From: Marinilabiliales bacterium
Lineage (GTDB): Bacteria > Bacteroidota > Bacteroidia > Bacteroidales > SZUA-534
Assembly: GCA_003512955.1 (NCBI GenBank)
Contig: DOTG01000009.1
Coordinates: forward strand, 1 to 10,731
Direction: 5' to 3'
DNA: 10,731 bases
The notes beneath the pieces are model-generated. The model made no database searches, was not told the DNA's origin, and saw only the letters and a list, made by a program, of their open reading frames with translations. The translations under genes were made by a program, and so were the position numbers. This document shows, piece by piece, positions 1-8,220 of this stretch. Position 1 is the stretch's first letter. Each line of letters opens with the position of its first letter.

Positions 1-180
1 GTCTGAGTCCATCCGGCTGGGAAAGACCAGGTAAAGGTCACACCTGTTTGGTTGGCCACGCTGTAACCATAACTTGCACCCTCGATGGGGCTGGCCTCAC
101 CGGCGATGGCTCCCGGCTGGGCCACGTTGCTCGGGATGGGGTTCACTGTCAGGAACTGGATGGGCCCGTTGCCCCACTCA
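1..180 (-). other. GC-rich segment inside the PKD-like repeats of the propeller gene
   Basis: By direct count, 111 of these 180 bases are G or C (about 62%). The next 180 bases (181-360) hold 80 (about 44%), and the rest of the gene is clearly AT-rich. The reading frame continues through the boundary, which falls near residue 750. On the GC-rich side the codons become AAC, CCC, ATC, GCC, GTG and CAG, instead of the A/T-ending codons used elsewhere in the gene. The change coincides with the transition to the second PKD-like repeat. This may mark repeat tracts acquired by recombination from a higher-GC donor, or an expanded tandem array continuing beyond the window. Confidence 0.7.
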
Positions 181-2429
181 TTCGATGGAGTAACTAAAAT
201 CAATCCAGCCGTGGTGTTTGGTACAACTTTAATTGAATGCGTTCCTGCCCCTGATAATACAGTCCATCCAGCAGGCAATTGCCAAGTATAACTTACTCCG
301 CCCATGCTATCAACGCTGTAAATTTGCTGAGAACCGGAACAAGGAGCAGTTGCTCCATTAATGGCTATGGGTTGTACGGGAGGCTCAAAATCATTTAAAT
401 CTCTTTTCATAAGAGATTTGCCCATTGTACAAGCCCAAACTTTATTGTTGATAAAAAATAATTCCGATACTAAAGTCCCTTCCAAATTACCGGATATATT
501 TACCCAAGTTGCTCCATCGTTACCCGATGCAGAAATTCCACTTATATTATTTTTATAAGTATAAACATATATTTTTGAATCGTTAACAGCCAAAAGAGTT
601 GGATTTTGCAATGCTCCTGTAATATCGGACCAATTGGTTCCCCAATCATCAGAAAAATATATTTTATTTACTTCGACAAAATTTCCAGGGGTTATTTCTA
701 CTTTAACAGTTCCTCCTACATAAATTTTATTGTTGTTTGCTATAATTTTTTTAGTTGAAAAATTACTCTCTACCACTGTCCAATTCGCTCCATTATCTAT
801 TGAGCGGTAGATGCCTCTATAACCCCCAGACCCAGATAAACCAATAAAAAGAACGGAATCAGTTGCATAAAAATTTGCATTAAGTGTCCAAAATGTAAAC
901 CCCGGAAAATTGCCTAAGACCCAGGTAGCACCATCATTGTTTGATACATAAACCCCTGATGATGATAATAGGTATAACCTGGAATTATAGGAATGAATGG
1001 AGTACAAGTAAGAAGTTATTGGATCTGCAATTCCATTATTAGCTGGTTCCCAGTTAATCCCATTATCCAAAGACTTGTAAACCCCAACGGCATCCATTTG
1101 TTTTACACAGAACAACATTGAATTATGTTCTATCCATGGTTGAGAGTTCATATAACCTGCTGAACCTGCTGATGTGGAGGGTGACCAATTGTCGCCTAAA
1201 TCTTTCGATATACTATTAAATGCTGAAAGGGTATTGGGGGTAGAGTATAAACTATTCAAATCCCAATCATCTATAGGTAACCCAGAATTAACCATTGTCC
1301 AGGAAGTTCCTTCGTCCGATGTACGGAAAATACCGCTTGAATTGGAGCCATAAAAAACATAAGAATCTATTTTACAAAGTGAAGGGTTTGTTGATTTTTG
1401 GGCACTAATACCATGATGTGAGCTCACCCAGGTAGAACCACCATTTTGAGTCCTGTAAATACCTCCAGAGGTGCCAACAAAAATTGAACTACCTAATGCT
1501 TTAAATGAACTAATGGTTTTATGAATATCTATTCCATCATTTACATAGGTCCAACTGGTTCCATCATTGGTAGATTTTATAACTCCTCCGCCCCCTTGTG
1601 AACCAGCATAAACTTCACCGTTTAAAGCAAACAGGGCATTGACCGTTGCAAACCCAGTAGCTTCAATTCCCGTTAATACCCATGTATTGCCGTAATCGGA
1701 GGTTTTCCAAATACCATTTGATTCCGATGTTCCTGCATACACATCAGCTCCATTAAAAGTTAAACTTGTTATTACGGGAGCATAACCATCGTAATAACTA
1801 CCATCTAAATAATATTGCATATTATTTAAAACCTGTTGCCAGGTATCCCCATTGTCGGTAGAACGATAAACCCCCATTAAATTATCACCGGTTCCTGCCA
1901 TAATCACGCTATTGTTGGCTGCCAATGAATAAAGAAAAGTATCATCAAGACCGGTGTTTGTTACCTCCCACGTATTACCATAATTGGTAGAACGGATTAA
2001 TCCGGCTGTGGTACCAGCAGCAAATAAGGTGGTATCGCTCACTGCCAAATGGTTGATATAATTTTCAGTACCACTATATCCGGTGGCTATTTCAACCCAG
2101 GTTAATCCATGGTCACCTGAGCGGAAAAGCCCTATACCAGAACCCACAAATAAATAGTTACCTAATGAAACCATATCCCGCACATCGGAAGGAAAAGAAT
2201 TACTATTAACCTGTGACCAGCTATTTCCGCTATCATCTGATACAAACAACTGGCTAGCACTAAACCATTCGCCAACAACCGCATATAAATTTGTGCTTGA
2301 TTGGCATAAAACTTTAACTCTTCCACCCTCAGGACCAATACTTGTCCACTGGGCCATGACATTGTTACTGCTCAAATGAAATATCAAAAGAACAGTAGAT
2401 ACAATTAGTGTTGTAAACAATTTTCTCAT
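1..2429 (-). CDS. Secreted Asp-box (BNR/sialidase-like propeller) protein with C-terminal PKD-like repeats; 3' end outside window
   Basis: Reading the minus strand from the ATG at 2429 gives an uninterrupted frame of 809 codons that leaves the window without a stop, so the C-terminus is missing. Residues 1-26 form a signal peptide (MRKLFTTL..., hydrophobic core, ending NVMA before QW). Residues 27-680 carry 14 Asp-box motifs of the form S/T-x-D/N-x-G-x-S/T/N-W (for example SDDSGNSW, STDNGDTW, TSDYGNTW, SIDNGANW), spaced as in multi-bladed sialidase/sortilin/YCF48-like beta-propellers. From about residue 683 a PKD-like (Ig-fold) domain begins, with YTWQLPAGW, and a second copy starts near 755 with FTWSFPAGW. 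Such proteins are normally exported and often end in a T9SS sorting domain; that end cannot be seen here. No sialidase catalytic residues were recognised, so a structural, adhesive or binding role is more likely than hydrolysis. The 54-codon gene lies 29 bp upstream and is probably co-transcribed. Confidence 0.88.
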   Translation of the reverse strand, partial: MRKLFTTLIVSTVLLIFHLSSNNVMAQWTSIGPEGGRVKVLCQSSTNLYAVVGEWFSASQLFVSDDSGNSWSQVNSNSFPSDVRDMVSLGNYLFVGSGIGLFRSGDHGLTWVEIATGYSGTENYINHLAVSDTTLFAAGTTAGLIRSTNYGNTWEVTNTGLDDTFLYSLAANNSVIMAGTGDNLMGVYRSTDNGDTWQQVLNNMQYYLDGSYYDGYAPVITSLTFNGADVYAGTSESNGIWKTSDYGNTWVLTGIEATGFATVNALFALNGEVYAGSQGGGGVIKSTNDGTSWTYVNDGIDIHKTISSFKALGSSIFVGTSGGIYRTQNGGSTWVSSHHGISAQKSTNPSLCKIDSYVFYGSNSSGIFRTSDEGTSWTMVNSGLPIDDWDLNSLYSTPNTLSAFNSISKDLGDNWSPSTSAGSAGYMNSQPWIEHNSMLFCVKQMDAVGVYKSLDNGINWEPANNGIADPITSYLYSIHSYNSRLYLLSSSGVYVSNNDGATWVLGNFPGFTFWTLNANFYATDSVLFIGLSGSGGYRGIYRSIDNGANWTVVESNFSTKKIIANNNKIYVGGTVKVEITPGNFVEVNKIYFSDDWGTNWSDITGALQNPTLLAVNDSKIYVYTYKNNISGISASGNDGATWVNISGNLEGTLVSELFFINNKVWACTMGKSLMKRDLNDFEPPVQPIAINGATAPCSGSQQIYSVDSMGGVSYTWQLPAGWTVLSGAGTHSIKVVPNTTAGLILVTPSNEWGNGPIQFLTVNPIPSNVAQPGAIAGEASPIEGASYGYSVANQTGVTFTWSFPAGWTQ

Positions 2430-2458
2430 AATCTAGTTTTTAAAGTGTGAATAGGTAT

Positions 2459-2623
2459 TTATTTGTTGTCTGTCTTTATATTTTTTTTCTCCGGATGGAT
2501 ATTTTTAACTGTCTGCTCAAAAAGGTTCTCCAAAAGCTTGCGCTGTATGGTTAACCTCTTTTGAAACTGTTCATCGCTTTTATCATCAAACTCTTCTTGT
2601 GTGTTTTTCTTTAAGTTTTTCAT
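2459..2623 (-). CDS. Small highly charged hypothetical protein (54 aa)
   Basis: The minus-strand ATG at 2623 opens 54 codons ending in TAA. The product begins MKNLKKNTQEEFDDKS and ends KKNIKTDNK. It is very rich in Lys, Glu, Asp, Gln and Asn, with a predicted amphipathic helix around residues 17-42 (EQFQKRLTIQRKLLENLFEQ). It has no signal peptide, membrane segment or cysteine, so it should be a cytoplasmic helical peptide. It sits 29 bp upstream of the propeller gene in the same direction, has Bacteroidota-like codon use, and has a TAATTTTG promoter-like motif 34 bp upstream of its start. I do not recognise the family. The case for a real gene is position, composition and the fact that it fills an otherwise unexplained gap. 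Confidence 0.6.
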   Translation of the reverse strand: MKNLKKNTQEEFDDKSDEQFQKRLTIQRKLLENLFEQTVKNIHPEKKNIKTDNK

Positions 2624-2656
2624 CTTATTTTAATGAATTTTTAATTGTCATGCTTT

Positions 2657-2664
2657 CAAAATTA
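2657..2664 (-). promoter_or_regulatory. Candidate Bacteroidota -7 promoter element (TAATTTTG)
   Basis: The minus strand reads TAATTTTG here, matching the Bacteroidota sigma-ABfr -7 consensus TAnnTTTG. Transcription would start near 2650 and serve the 54-codon gene and then the propeller gene. No convincing -33 TTTG is visible at the expected 19-21 bp upstream, so this is a partial match only. Confidence 0.35.
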
Positions 2665-2720
2665 AACAGTCCCTTTAAGAATTAATATTTCCTTAATGCC
2701 GGAAAATTAACTGAATCATA

Positions 2721-5585
2721 CTATTGTTTTAGCACTTTGAATACCCGTTGGTTGTTTTCATGGTCCGATACAGCAATAAAATATATCCCTCTTTCCCATT
2801 CAACGGTTGTAATTATTTCTGAAGTGCTTTCAATAATTACATCATTAACCTTTTGACCAAGAATATTAGTTACACTTATTTTATAGCTTTTTTCAAGTCC
2901 TGTTAACATCAGATAATCTTCAAAAGGATTAGGGATAATATCCGCTTTTGCTAAGGGGTTTGTGTTTATGCTATTGTTCCAGGTGTCATTAACGGTAACA
3001 TCGGTATCATAAACCCCAACAACCCGGTTCGGTTTCCCTTGCCACTCGCTTCCACCGGTTCCTTCGTTTTTATAATACAGGTACTCAACTTTGCCAAAGT
3101 TTTTATTAATGGCAACTTTAGCTGTATATATTCTATCGTTATCGGCATCGGTTAATATTATTGAACCTACTGCACCTGGCACTCTCCAGTCATTAAAGTT
3201 TCCGGTAACAAAAAGTGTATCAGATGTTGCAGAAAAGTAACCTCCGTCAATCATACCCGACATATCTACATTAAAAGTGAGGTTAACCTTTTCAGGTTCT
3301 TGTGTTATCGGTACCGTGATGCTCTGTATCACGTTTTTTGTGGAATCGTCTTGAACAAAAACAACTGCTAACAAATCATCCATCTCCTCAACAAAAGTGT
3401 TTGCCAAATCGTAACTGGCTATTACATATTGTTTTGAATTTGCAGGAATGGCTTTTAATATGGTCCCTGACGAATTCGGGATCATTTGCATCAATACGTT
3501 GTGGAATTCGGTCTCGCCATTGGTGGTTGCATTTTCGGTAGTAACCTTTTCAACCACAACAATGTGTGCTTTTAACCCGGCTTTTATATCGATAATAGCA
3601 TTTACCGTTGCCTCAACATTTAATGAAGTCCCATTATAGGTGCCCTCGGCTTCCATGTTGATAGTTGAAAGTTCTGTGGCATACATGTCAAGATGCGGTT
3701 GTGTGATATTCAAATCATTCATCCCGTTTCTGTAAAGATTTGGAAGCCCCACCATTGTGTAATAATCAATTCTGTCTTTAACCTGCTCAGTATAATAGGG
3801 ATCCCCAGAACCCGGCCAGTTAACAGGATAGCTTATATAGGTGCATTCCCCCTCATTCGCTGATAAAAGTGCCTCCAATGAAGGAGTAAAATCCGCAGAA
3901 TATTTATCGGAAGAACTGTTGAAATATTCAAACAACTGTTTTTTTTGAGGGAAATATTTCGAAATATTGATGATTTTTTCCAGCGTATCATTTTCAGGAA
4001 ATTCGTCGATGCTTCCGTTCGGGTTTGAAACAATTACCTGGACCGTGTATTCGCCATCAACATTGAACAAATAGGGTTCATTATGAACAAAATCATACGC
4101 CTGCCCAATAACGACACCTCCTGTATTAACCGTATAAGTTGGACTCATGTAATCGCCAATTTTATAATTGACATCAAATGTTAGTAACATTTTTTTGCCA
4201 TTATTGAGGATGGTTCCTCCTATACTGATATAATCAGGTAGCGCATAAATAGGTATATCAATATATTCAATATCCACATCATTCAACGGGCATCCGTTAC
4301 CGATGCCAAAAACTATAAATTTACTCCCAAAATCACCGTTTCCTGGGCAGGTGCCAATAATTGCACCTTCATACGTGATTGTAAATGAGCCCGAAGGAGA
4401 ATCATAACCAGCTATTCCATCGCCATACGAATCGTTAATGATCCATTGGTAACACCCTTCGCCGTTTACACATATTTCAGTAACATAACGGGTTTCAGCT
4501 CTCATGTATTCATTTTGCGCTACTACTTCACCGGTATTGGTGACTAACACCCAGGAGGTTTCATTTGGATACGCATCGGTAGTTAAATCGACAACAATCT
4601 TACGGTCTCCGGTGTAAATTTTTTTATTAAAAGTATTATTATTCGAAAAGTGATCGGCAAAATCAAAGGTTGCGGTTACTTCGTAAAGCCCAAATAAACT
4701 CATATCCCAGGTTCCTATTTCAACCACCAGTTCCGAGTCGGGCAAAAACCCTTCAGGAGAAACGGGAACGGTAAGCGGAATATTATTGACAGCTACAGTA
4801 AGGTTGAACTTTTCTGTAATTTCCATCTCACCCATGTTCAATAATTTAATATTTAGATCTTCATCGCTGGTTAATTGACAATTCTCTGTCAATTTATTTA
4901 TGTCGGTGATAGTTAAATCCTTTAACGATCCTATCCCATTTCCGTCGGTAATTATTGCCTGCATATTATAGTCGGCATCAACATCAAGGGTTGAAGTCAA
5001 TGTTCCGAGATACGACCCGTTAAAAAATGTAAATCCGCTCAATTCTGGTTCTGAAGCCGGGTCCGAATCAAAGGTTAAAGTAAAACCGGCGGAATTGGTA
5101 CCAAGCGTTACTCCAATAAAGAGGTCAGTATTTTCTTTAATAACATACCCTTGGGTAAGGGTCGCCATATTCCAACCTGAAATAAGGGTACTAATTTCAA
5201 TAGAACTTTGAAATACCGGGCTATTTTCCAACGATCCTTCATAAATAACTATCGTTGCATATGCAATAATGGTAGGGTCATCTATCCCAAAACGTAATCC
5301 CTCAATTTCATTACCAACATAATTTGTTAAAACTGAATCAGGTATTTTAATAAATGCTCCCAACGAATATGCGCCTAGTGGATTTCCCATACCGCTTTCA
5401 ATTTCGTTGTTATCGTAACTAATTATACTTGTTATTGTTTTTGTTTTTGAATTATTCATGGCATCACCAATTGCAATACCAGTTACATGTGGCCCGGCAA
5501 TCAACCTCCCTTCATCTATTGTTTTTTGTGCCAATAGATTCATGGCCAGTTCCAGGCAAATGATTAAAAGTGAAATTTTCTTCAT
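2721..5585 (-). CDS. T9SS-secreted multidomain protein with Omp28-like and CBM-like domains (954 aa)
   Basis: The ATG at 5585 starts a signal peptide (residues 1-20, MKKISLLIICLELAMNLLAQ). Residues about 40-215 form a beta-rich domain with a dinuclear-like FDSDP stretch. Residues about 330-428 resemble a domain common in Bacteroidota exoproteins, with YPNETSWVL, a paired-cysteine GEGCYQW and NDSYGDGI. Residues about 436-545 look CARDB-like (beta sandwich). Residues about 546-765 resemble the Omp28 thioredoxin-like family (LFEYFNSSSDKYSADF, then VGLPNLYRNG), but the usual Cys-x-x-Cys after LEDFTG is absent. Residues about 767-870 resemble a starch-binding/AMPK-type module (FNVDMS, LFVTGNFNDW). 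Residues about 881-954 are a T9SS type A sorting domain (IIPNPFEDYL, ISVTNILGQKV, GIYFIAVSD, VFKVLKQ), which would direct export and surface attachment. Overall role unknown; adhesion or glycan binding is an inference. The downstream gap before the 54-codon gene suggests a separate transcript. Confidence 0.93.
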   Translation of the reverse strand: MKKISLLIICLELAMNLLAQKTIDEGRLIAGPHVTGIAIGDAMNNSKTKTITSIISYDNNEIESGMGNPLGAYSLGAFIKIPDSVLTNYVGNEIEGLRFGIDDPTIIAYATIVIYEGSLENSPVFQSSIEISTLISGWNMATLTQGYVIKENTDLFIGVTLGTNSAGFTLTFDSDPASEPELSGFTFFNGSYLGTLTSTLDVDADYNMQAIITDGNGIGSLKDLTITDINKLTENCQLTSDEDLNIKLLNMGEMEITEKFNLTVAVNNIPLTVPVSPEGFLPDSELVVEIGTWDMSLFGLYEVTATFDFADHFSNNNTFNKKIYTGDRKIVVDLTTDAYPNETSWVLVTNTGEVVAQNEYMRAETRYVTEICVNGEGCYQWIINDSYGDGIAGYDSPSGSFTITYEGAIIGTCPGNGDFGSKFIVFGIGNGCPLNDVDIEYIDIPIYALPDYISIGGTILNNGKKMLLTFDVNYKIGDYMSPTYTVNTGGVVIGQAYDFVHNEPYLFNVDGEYTVQVIVSNPNGSIDEFPENDTLEKIINISKYFPQKKQLFEYFNSSSDKYSADFTPSLEALLSANEGECTYISYPVNWPGSGDPYYTEQVKDRIDYYTMVGLPNLYRNGMNDLNITQPHLDMYATELSTINMEAEGTYNGTSLNVEATVNAIIDIKAGLKAHIVVVEKVTTENATTNGETEFHNVLMQMIPNSSGTILKAIPANSKQYVIASYDLANTFVEEMDDLLAVVFVQDDSTKNVIQSITVPITQEPEKVNLTFNVDMSGMIDGGYFSATSDTLFVTGNFNDWRVPGAVGSIILTDADNDRIYTAKVAINKNFGKVEYLYYKNEGTGGSEWQGKPNRVVGVYDTDVTVNDTWNNSINTNPLAKADIIPNPFEDYLMLTGLEKSYKISVTNILGQKVNDVIIESTSEIITTVEWERGIYFIAVSDHENNQRVFKVLKQ

Positions 5586-6088
5586 AATTCAATATTTGTT
5601 GATAATTAAAATAATAGGCATTCAAATCGCAATAACTATTTTTTTGTTTTTGAAAAACTTTCGTAACAAATATCAAGTTGTTTTTAAAAAATCACTAAAA
5701 TTGAACCCATACAAAACCTTATTTTTGATTTTTTTTACCCCTACTTTAGCTGATATTAAAAACACATTTAGTTAATATTCAACAATATGATTTATTAAAA
5801 ATTATAACAGGGTTTTTTACCAACTTTTCGTCAATGAAAAGTTTAATAGTATTTTGGACATGCAAATATGAAAGAAATTGAAGGGGTAGCCGCGTTACAA
5901 CTTCACCAAATCAAAAGAAGTGGAATGGTTGTAAGAAACTCATTTCCAGAATAGTTTTGTAGTTATTTGCTGATTTGTGACACAATAAAGGGGATTAACA
6001 AATCTTTTTTAGATTTACATTAAATCAAAGGAATTCTAACAATAGGAAAAATTTTGGTGTTAAGTTTACTTTTTAAAGCAATGAGAAG
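5586..6088. other. Gene-free gap between the T9SS cargo gene and the TPR-LuxR gene
   Basis: About 500 bp, very AT-rich, carrying the 5' region of the T9SS cargo gene and the 3' region of the TPR-LuxR gene. No frame with a credible protein was found; a 28-codon plus-strand frame at 5868-5954 has no support. A weak hairpin, AAATCT (6000-6005) with AGATTT (6011-6016), lies just after the TPR-LuxR gene and could help end its transcript. No full -7/-33 promoter pair was recognised upstream of 5585; the nearest is a one-mismatch GATATTTG on the minus strand. The stronger inverted repeat is listed separately. Confidence 0.6.
5822..5843. repeat. Perfect 8-bp inverted repeat with 6-nt loop
   Basis: AACTTTTC (5822-5829) and GAAAAGTT (5836-5843) are exact reverse complements separated by GTCAAT. 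The stem has only two G-C pairs and no clean T-run, so it is a poor intrinsic terminator. It lies about 240 bp upstream of the T9SS cargo start and could equally be a regulator-binding dyad. Chance occurrence in AT-rich DNA is possible. Confidence 0.35.
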
Positions 6089-7828
6089 TTAATTGATCTT
6101 TAATAAAAAAGTTACAAGGTTTACGTCGGAATTTGTAATTCCAAGTTTTTTACGTAAACGATAACGCGCAGTTTCCAAAGTAAGTCCACTCTGGCCTGTC
6201 AATTCCGAAATATCTTTTGTTGACATGTTCAAGCGCAGATAGGCACATAACTTTAATTCGTTTTGAGTAAGATCTGGAAATTTTTGAATGAGCACCTCGT
6301 AAAAACCGCTGTGCACTTCCTGAAATCGGGCCGAAAATTCTTTCCACATCTTATCGTCGTTACTTTTCCTAATTTCTTTACTTATATTGATGATGGCTGT
6401 TTTAGTTTCAGCTTTTACTGCCTCTTTTTCAATCAATTTCAATTTCTCCGAAATCTCGGTAAGCATCTCATTCTTTTTAATCAGCGACAACAGATTAACG
6501 GAAAGTTCCTTGTTTTTAAGATCAAGTTCTGCTTGAATCTTTTCTTTTTCAAGTTTAATGTTTTTTGACTTTAATCGGTTTCTACTCAACACTAAGGCTA
6601 ATACTATTAGCCCAGATATAAGTGAAATAATAAGTACAATCAGTATATTGTTCTTTGCTTTTGCAGCTAAACGGTCTTCAAATTCCTTTTTTTCGTAATC
6701 ATATTGCAATTCATATTTCGACACAATATCTTTTTTCTGAATTACATATAAACTATCTAAAGCATTTTTTTCAATTACAACATATTTAAATGCATTTATA
6801 TCATCGTTTTTAGTTGTGTAAATTTTCACAAGCATCTTTGCTGCATCATTAACATCACTAAAGTTCCTGTTTATTTGTCCTTCATTTATTGCATTATTAA
6901 AAAAAATGATGCTTTTGTCAGTTTTTTCATCATAGTAGCTGCTATACCCAAGATTCAAATTGCATTTAGCTATTTGTGTATGGTTACCTGTTTCGGTAAA
7001 CAAAGCAAGTGCTTTATTACAATAGCTATTAGCTTCATCATATTCACCCATATTCATCAGGCCGAAACCAATATTCAGATAATTGAGTCCCTCTCCAAAG
7101 GTATCACCTATCTTCAAGTTTATTTCCAATGCCTTTTTTAGAAAGATGATTGCAGAATCGAATTTTTGCAAGTGAACATAAATAACACCAATATTATTAT
7201 ACTGCTTTTTTAATTGAATATAGTCTTGTATTTCCTGAGCAACAACAAGCGATTTATTAATGTACTCCAATGATTTTTCATGATTCTGTTGCTGGAAATA
7301 ATTAATCCCTATATTCCCTAAAGCAACCGATATACCTTTTTTATCTTCAAATTTTTCGGAAATTTTCAGGCTCTCAAAATAGTATTTTGTACTATTTTCA
7401 AAGTCACCCAATTCAACATAAACCCTTCCTTCAAGTACCAAAGCGTTGGCTAGTTCAGGTTCAAAACCTGTTCTTTTTGCCATTGCCTTGGTATTATTTG
7501 CAATGGTAAAAGCCTTTGAATAATTTTTTAGCTTCAAATAACTATAGCCCTGTTGGGTTAACGCCTTTACAATTCCTTTTTGATTATTTGCTTCGGCGGC
7601 AATAGAATGAGCATCAATGGCTAATTGCAATGCACTGTCAGGGTATATATTCTCAATTAACGATGAATACGATATCAATGCATCAACCTTTTGCTCCTGG
7701 AAATTATTCTCGGCAATCACATCACGCAAACTGTCGATGAGCCCAATATTCTGAGGCATTAAATAACTGCCGTGAACTAATAAAACCAAAAGTAAAAAAA
7801 ACCTAATCCGAACAATTTTTTCTATCAT
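6089..7828 (-). CDS. Membrane-anchored TPR regulator with C-terminal LuxR/GerE helix-turn-helix (579 aa)
   Basis: The start at ATG 7828 gives an N-terminal export signal (residues 5-25, VRIRFFLLLVLLVHGSYL). Residues about 45-345 contain six to seven tetratricopeptide repeats (for example ALGNIGINYFQQQNHEKSLEYI, with similar units at 210, 250 and 290), predicted to lie outside the cytoplasm. One transmembrane helix follows at about 393-415 (NNILIVLIISLISGLIVLAL), then a charged coiled coil (about 416-475). A DNA-binding GerE-type domain occupies about 518-575, with LTQNELKLCAYLRLNMSTKDIS, LTLETARYRLRKKLGI. The architecture is that of Bacteroidota one-component membrane regulators, in which a periplasmic TPR array is linked to a cytoplasmic HTH; the ligand is unknown. 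It is transcribed divergently from the desaturase, which makes that gene a candidate target. Targets and stimulus are inference. Confidence 0.9.
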   Translation of the reverse strand: MIEKIVRIRFFLLLVLLVHGSYLMPQNIGLIDSLRDVIAENNFQEQKVDALISYSSLIENIYPDSALQLAIDAHSIAAEANNQKGIVKALTQQGYSYLKLKNYSKAFTIANNTKAMAKRTGFEPELANALVLEGRVYVELGDFENSTKYYFESLKISEKFEDKKGISVALGNIGINYFQQQNHEKSLEYINKSLVVAQEIQDYIQLKKQYNNIGVIYVHLQKFDSAIIFLKKALEINLKIGDTFGEGLNYLNIGFGLMNMGEYDEANSYCNKALALFTETGNHTQIAKCNLNLGYSSYYDEKTDKSIIFFNNAINEGQINRNFSDVNDAAKMLVKIYTTKNDDINAFKYVVIEKNALDSLYVIQKKDIVSKYELQYDYEKKEFEDRLAAKAKNNILIVLIISLISGLIVLALVLSRNRLKSKNIKLEKEKIQAELDLKNKELSVNLLSLIKKNEMLTEISEKLKLIEKEAVKAETKTAIINISKEIRKSNDDKMWKEFSARFQEVHSGFYEVLIQKFPDLTQNELKLCAYLRLNMSTKDISELTGQSGLTLETARYRLRKKLGITNSDVNLVTFLLKIN

Positions 7829-7849
7829 CCCACCCTATAAAAAGCTGAA

Positions 7850-7857
7850 CAAATATA
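7850..7857 (-). promoter_or_regulatory. Candidate -7 element for the TPR-LuxR gene (TATATTTG)
   Basis: The minus strand reads TATATTTG, a full match to TAnnTTTG, 21 bp before the ATG at 7828. Transcription would start near 7843, leaving a leader of about 15 nt that contains a G-rich AGGGTGGG directly before the start codon. No -33 TTTG is evident. Confidence 0.4.
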
Positions 7858-8140
7858 AATGAAAACGCATAATATCCTAAATTTCCTCTTACCTAAAATG
7901 AATACCCTAATTGACTGATGAAAGGTTTAATATCATTCCAATATCCATCAAAGGTCGTGGAACGAAGCTGGTTGGGAAAATTATACCTGATAGAGCAGGC
8001 TTAAACTAAGCAACAGATTACCAGAACTGCAACAAACACAAACAATCAATCTACCTGTCATCTAAAAGAATGATTCAAAACAATTATACCCCGAACTTGT
8101 TTTTAAAGAGTTGCTACCGATGACATATTTCGGTGGTCAA

Positions 8141-8217
8141 TTTATTAATTTATCATATCTAATTTGAGTATCGTAAATTAATAATCGGTACATATTTTAA
8201 ATATCTAAATTAATAAT
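8141..8217. promoter_or_regulatory. Three AT-rich 12-mers at 32-33 bp spacing upstream of the desaturase (possible operators)
   Basis: TAAATTAATAAT occurs exactly twice on the plus strand, at 8174-8185 and 8206-8217. The reverse complement of the 12-mer at 8141-8152 (TTTATTAATTTA) is TAAATTAATAAA, which matches 11 of 12. The centres lie 33 and 32 bp apart, close to three helical turns, so the three copies would face the same side of the DNA. The first and second copies also form an 11-bp inverted repeat. The third copy ends 3 bp before the desaturase ATG. Regulator binding is an inference, and base composition alone makes some matches likely. Confidence 0.4.
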
Positions 8218-8220
8218 ATT

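Larger units (their letters stand above)
7829..8220. promoter_or_regulatory. Divergent intergenic region between the TPR-LuxR and desaturase genes
   Basis: This 392-bp region must carry both divergent promoters. No protein-coding frame of credible length was found. The left side holds the TATATTTG element of the TPR-LuxR gene. The right side (8141-8220) is strongly AT-rich and holds three related 12-mers, listed separately. A short dyad ACCGA/TCGGT near 8116-8134 is too weak to call. No clean TAnnTTTG was found upstream of the desaturase; CTAATTTG at 8158-8165 is the nearest. Confidence 0.6.

Noticed and set aside
1..2429. A frameshift or pseudogene, since no terminated frame covers this stretch
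   Set aside because: Reading every codon from the ATG at 2429 gives 809 in-frame codons with continuous Asp-box and PKD-like sequence; the gene is simply cut by the window edge.
3338..3639. Open frames on the plus strand inside the T9SS cargo gene
   Set aside because: They are opposite-strand shadows of a well-supported 954-residue gene and lack leader or homology signals.
5868..5954. 28-codon plus-strand frame beginning MKEIEGVAALQLHQIK
   Set aside because: It is short, has no promoter or ribosome-binding context, and lies between two minus-strand genes. Chance is the simplest explanation.
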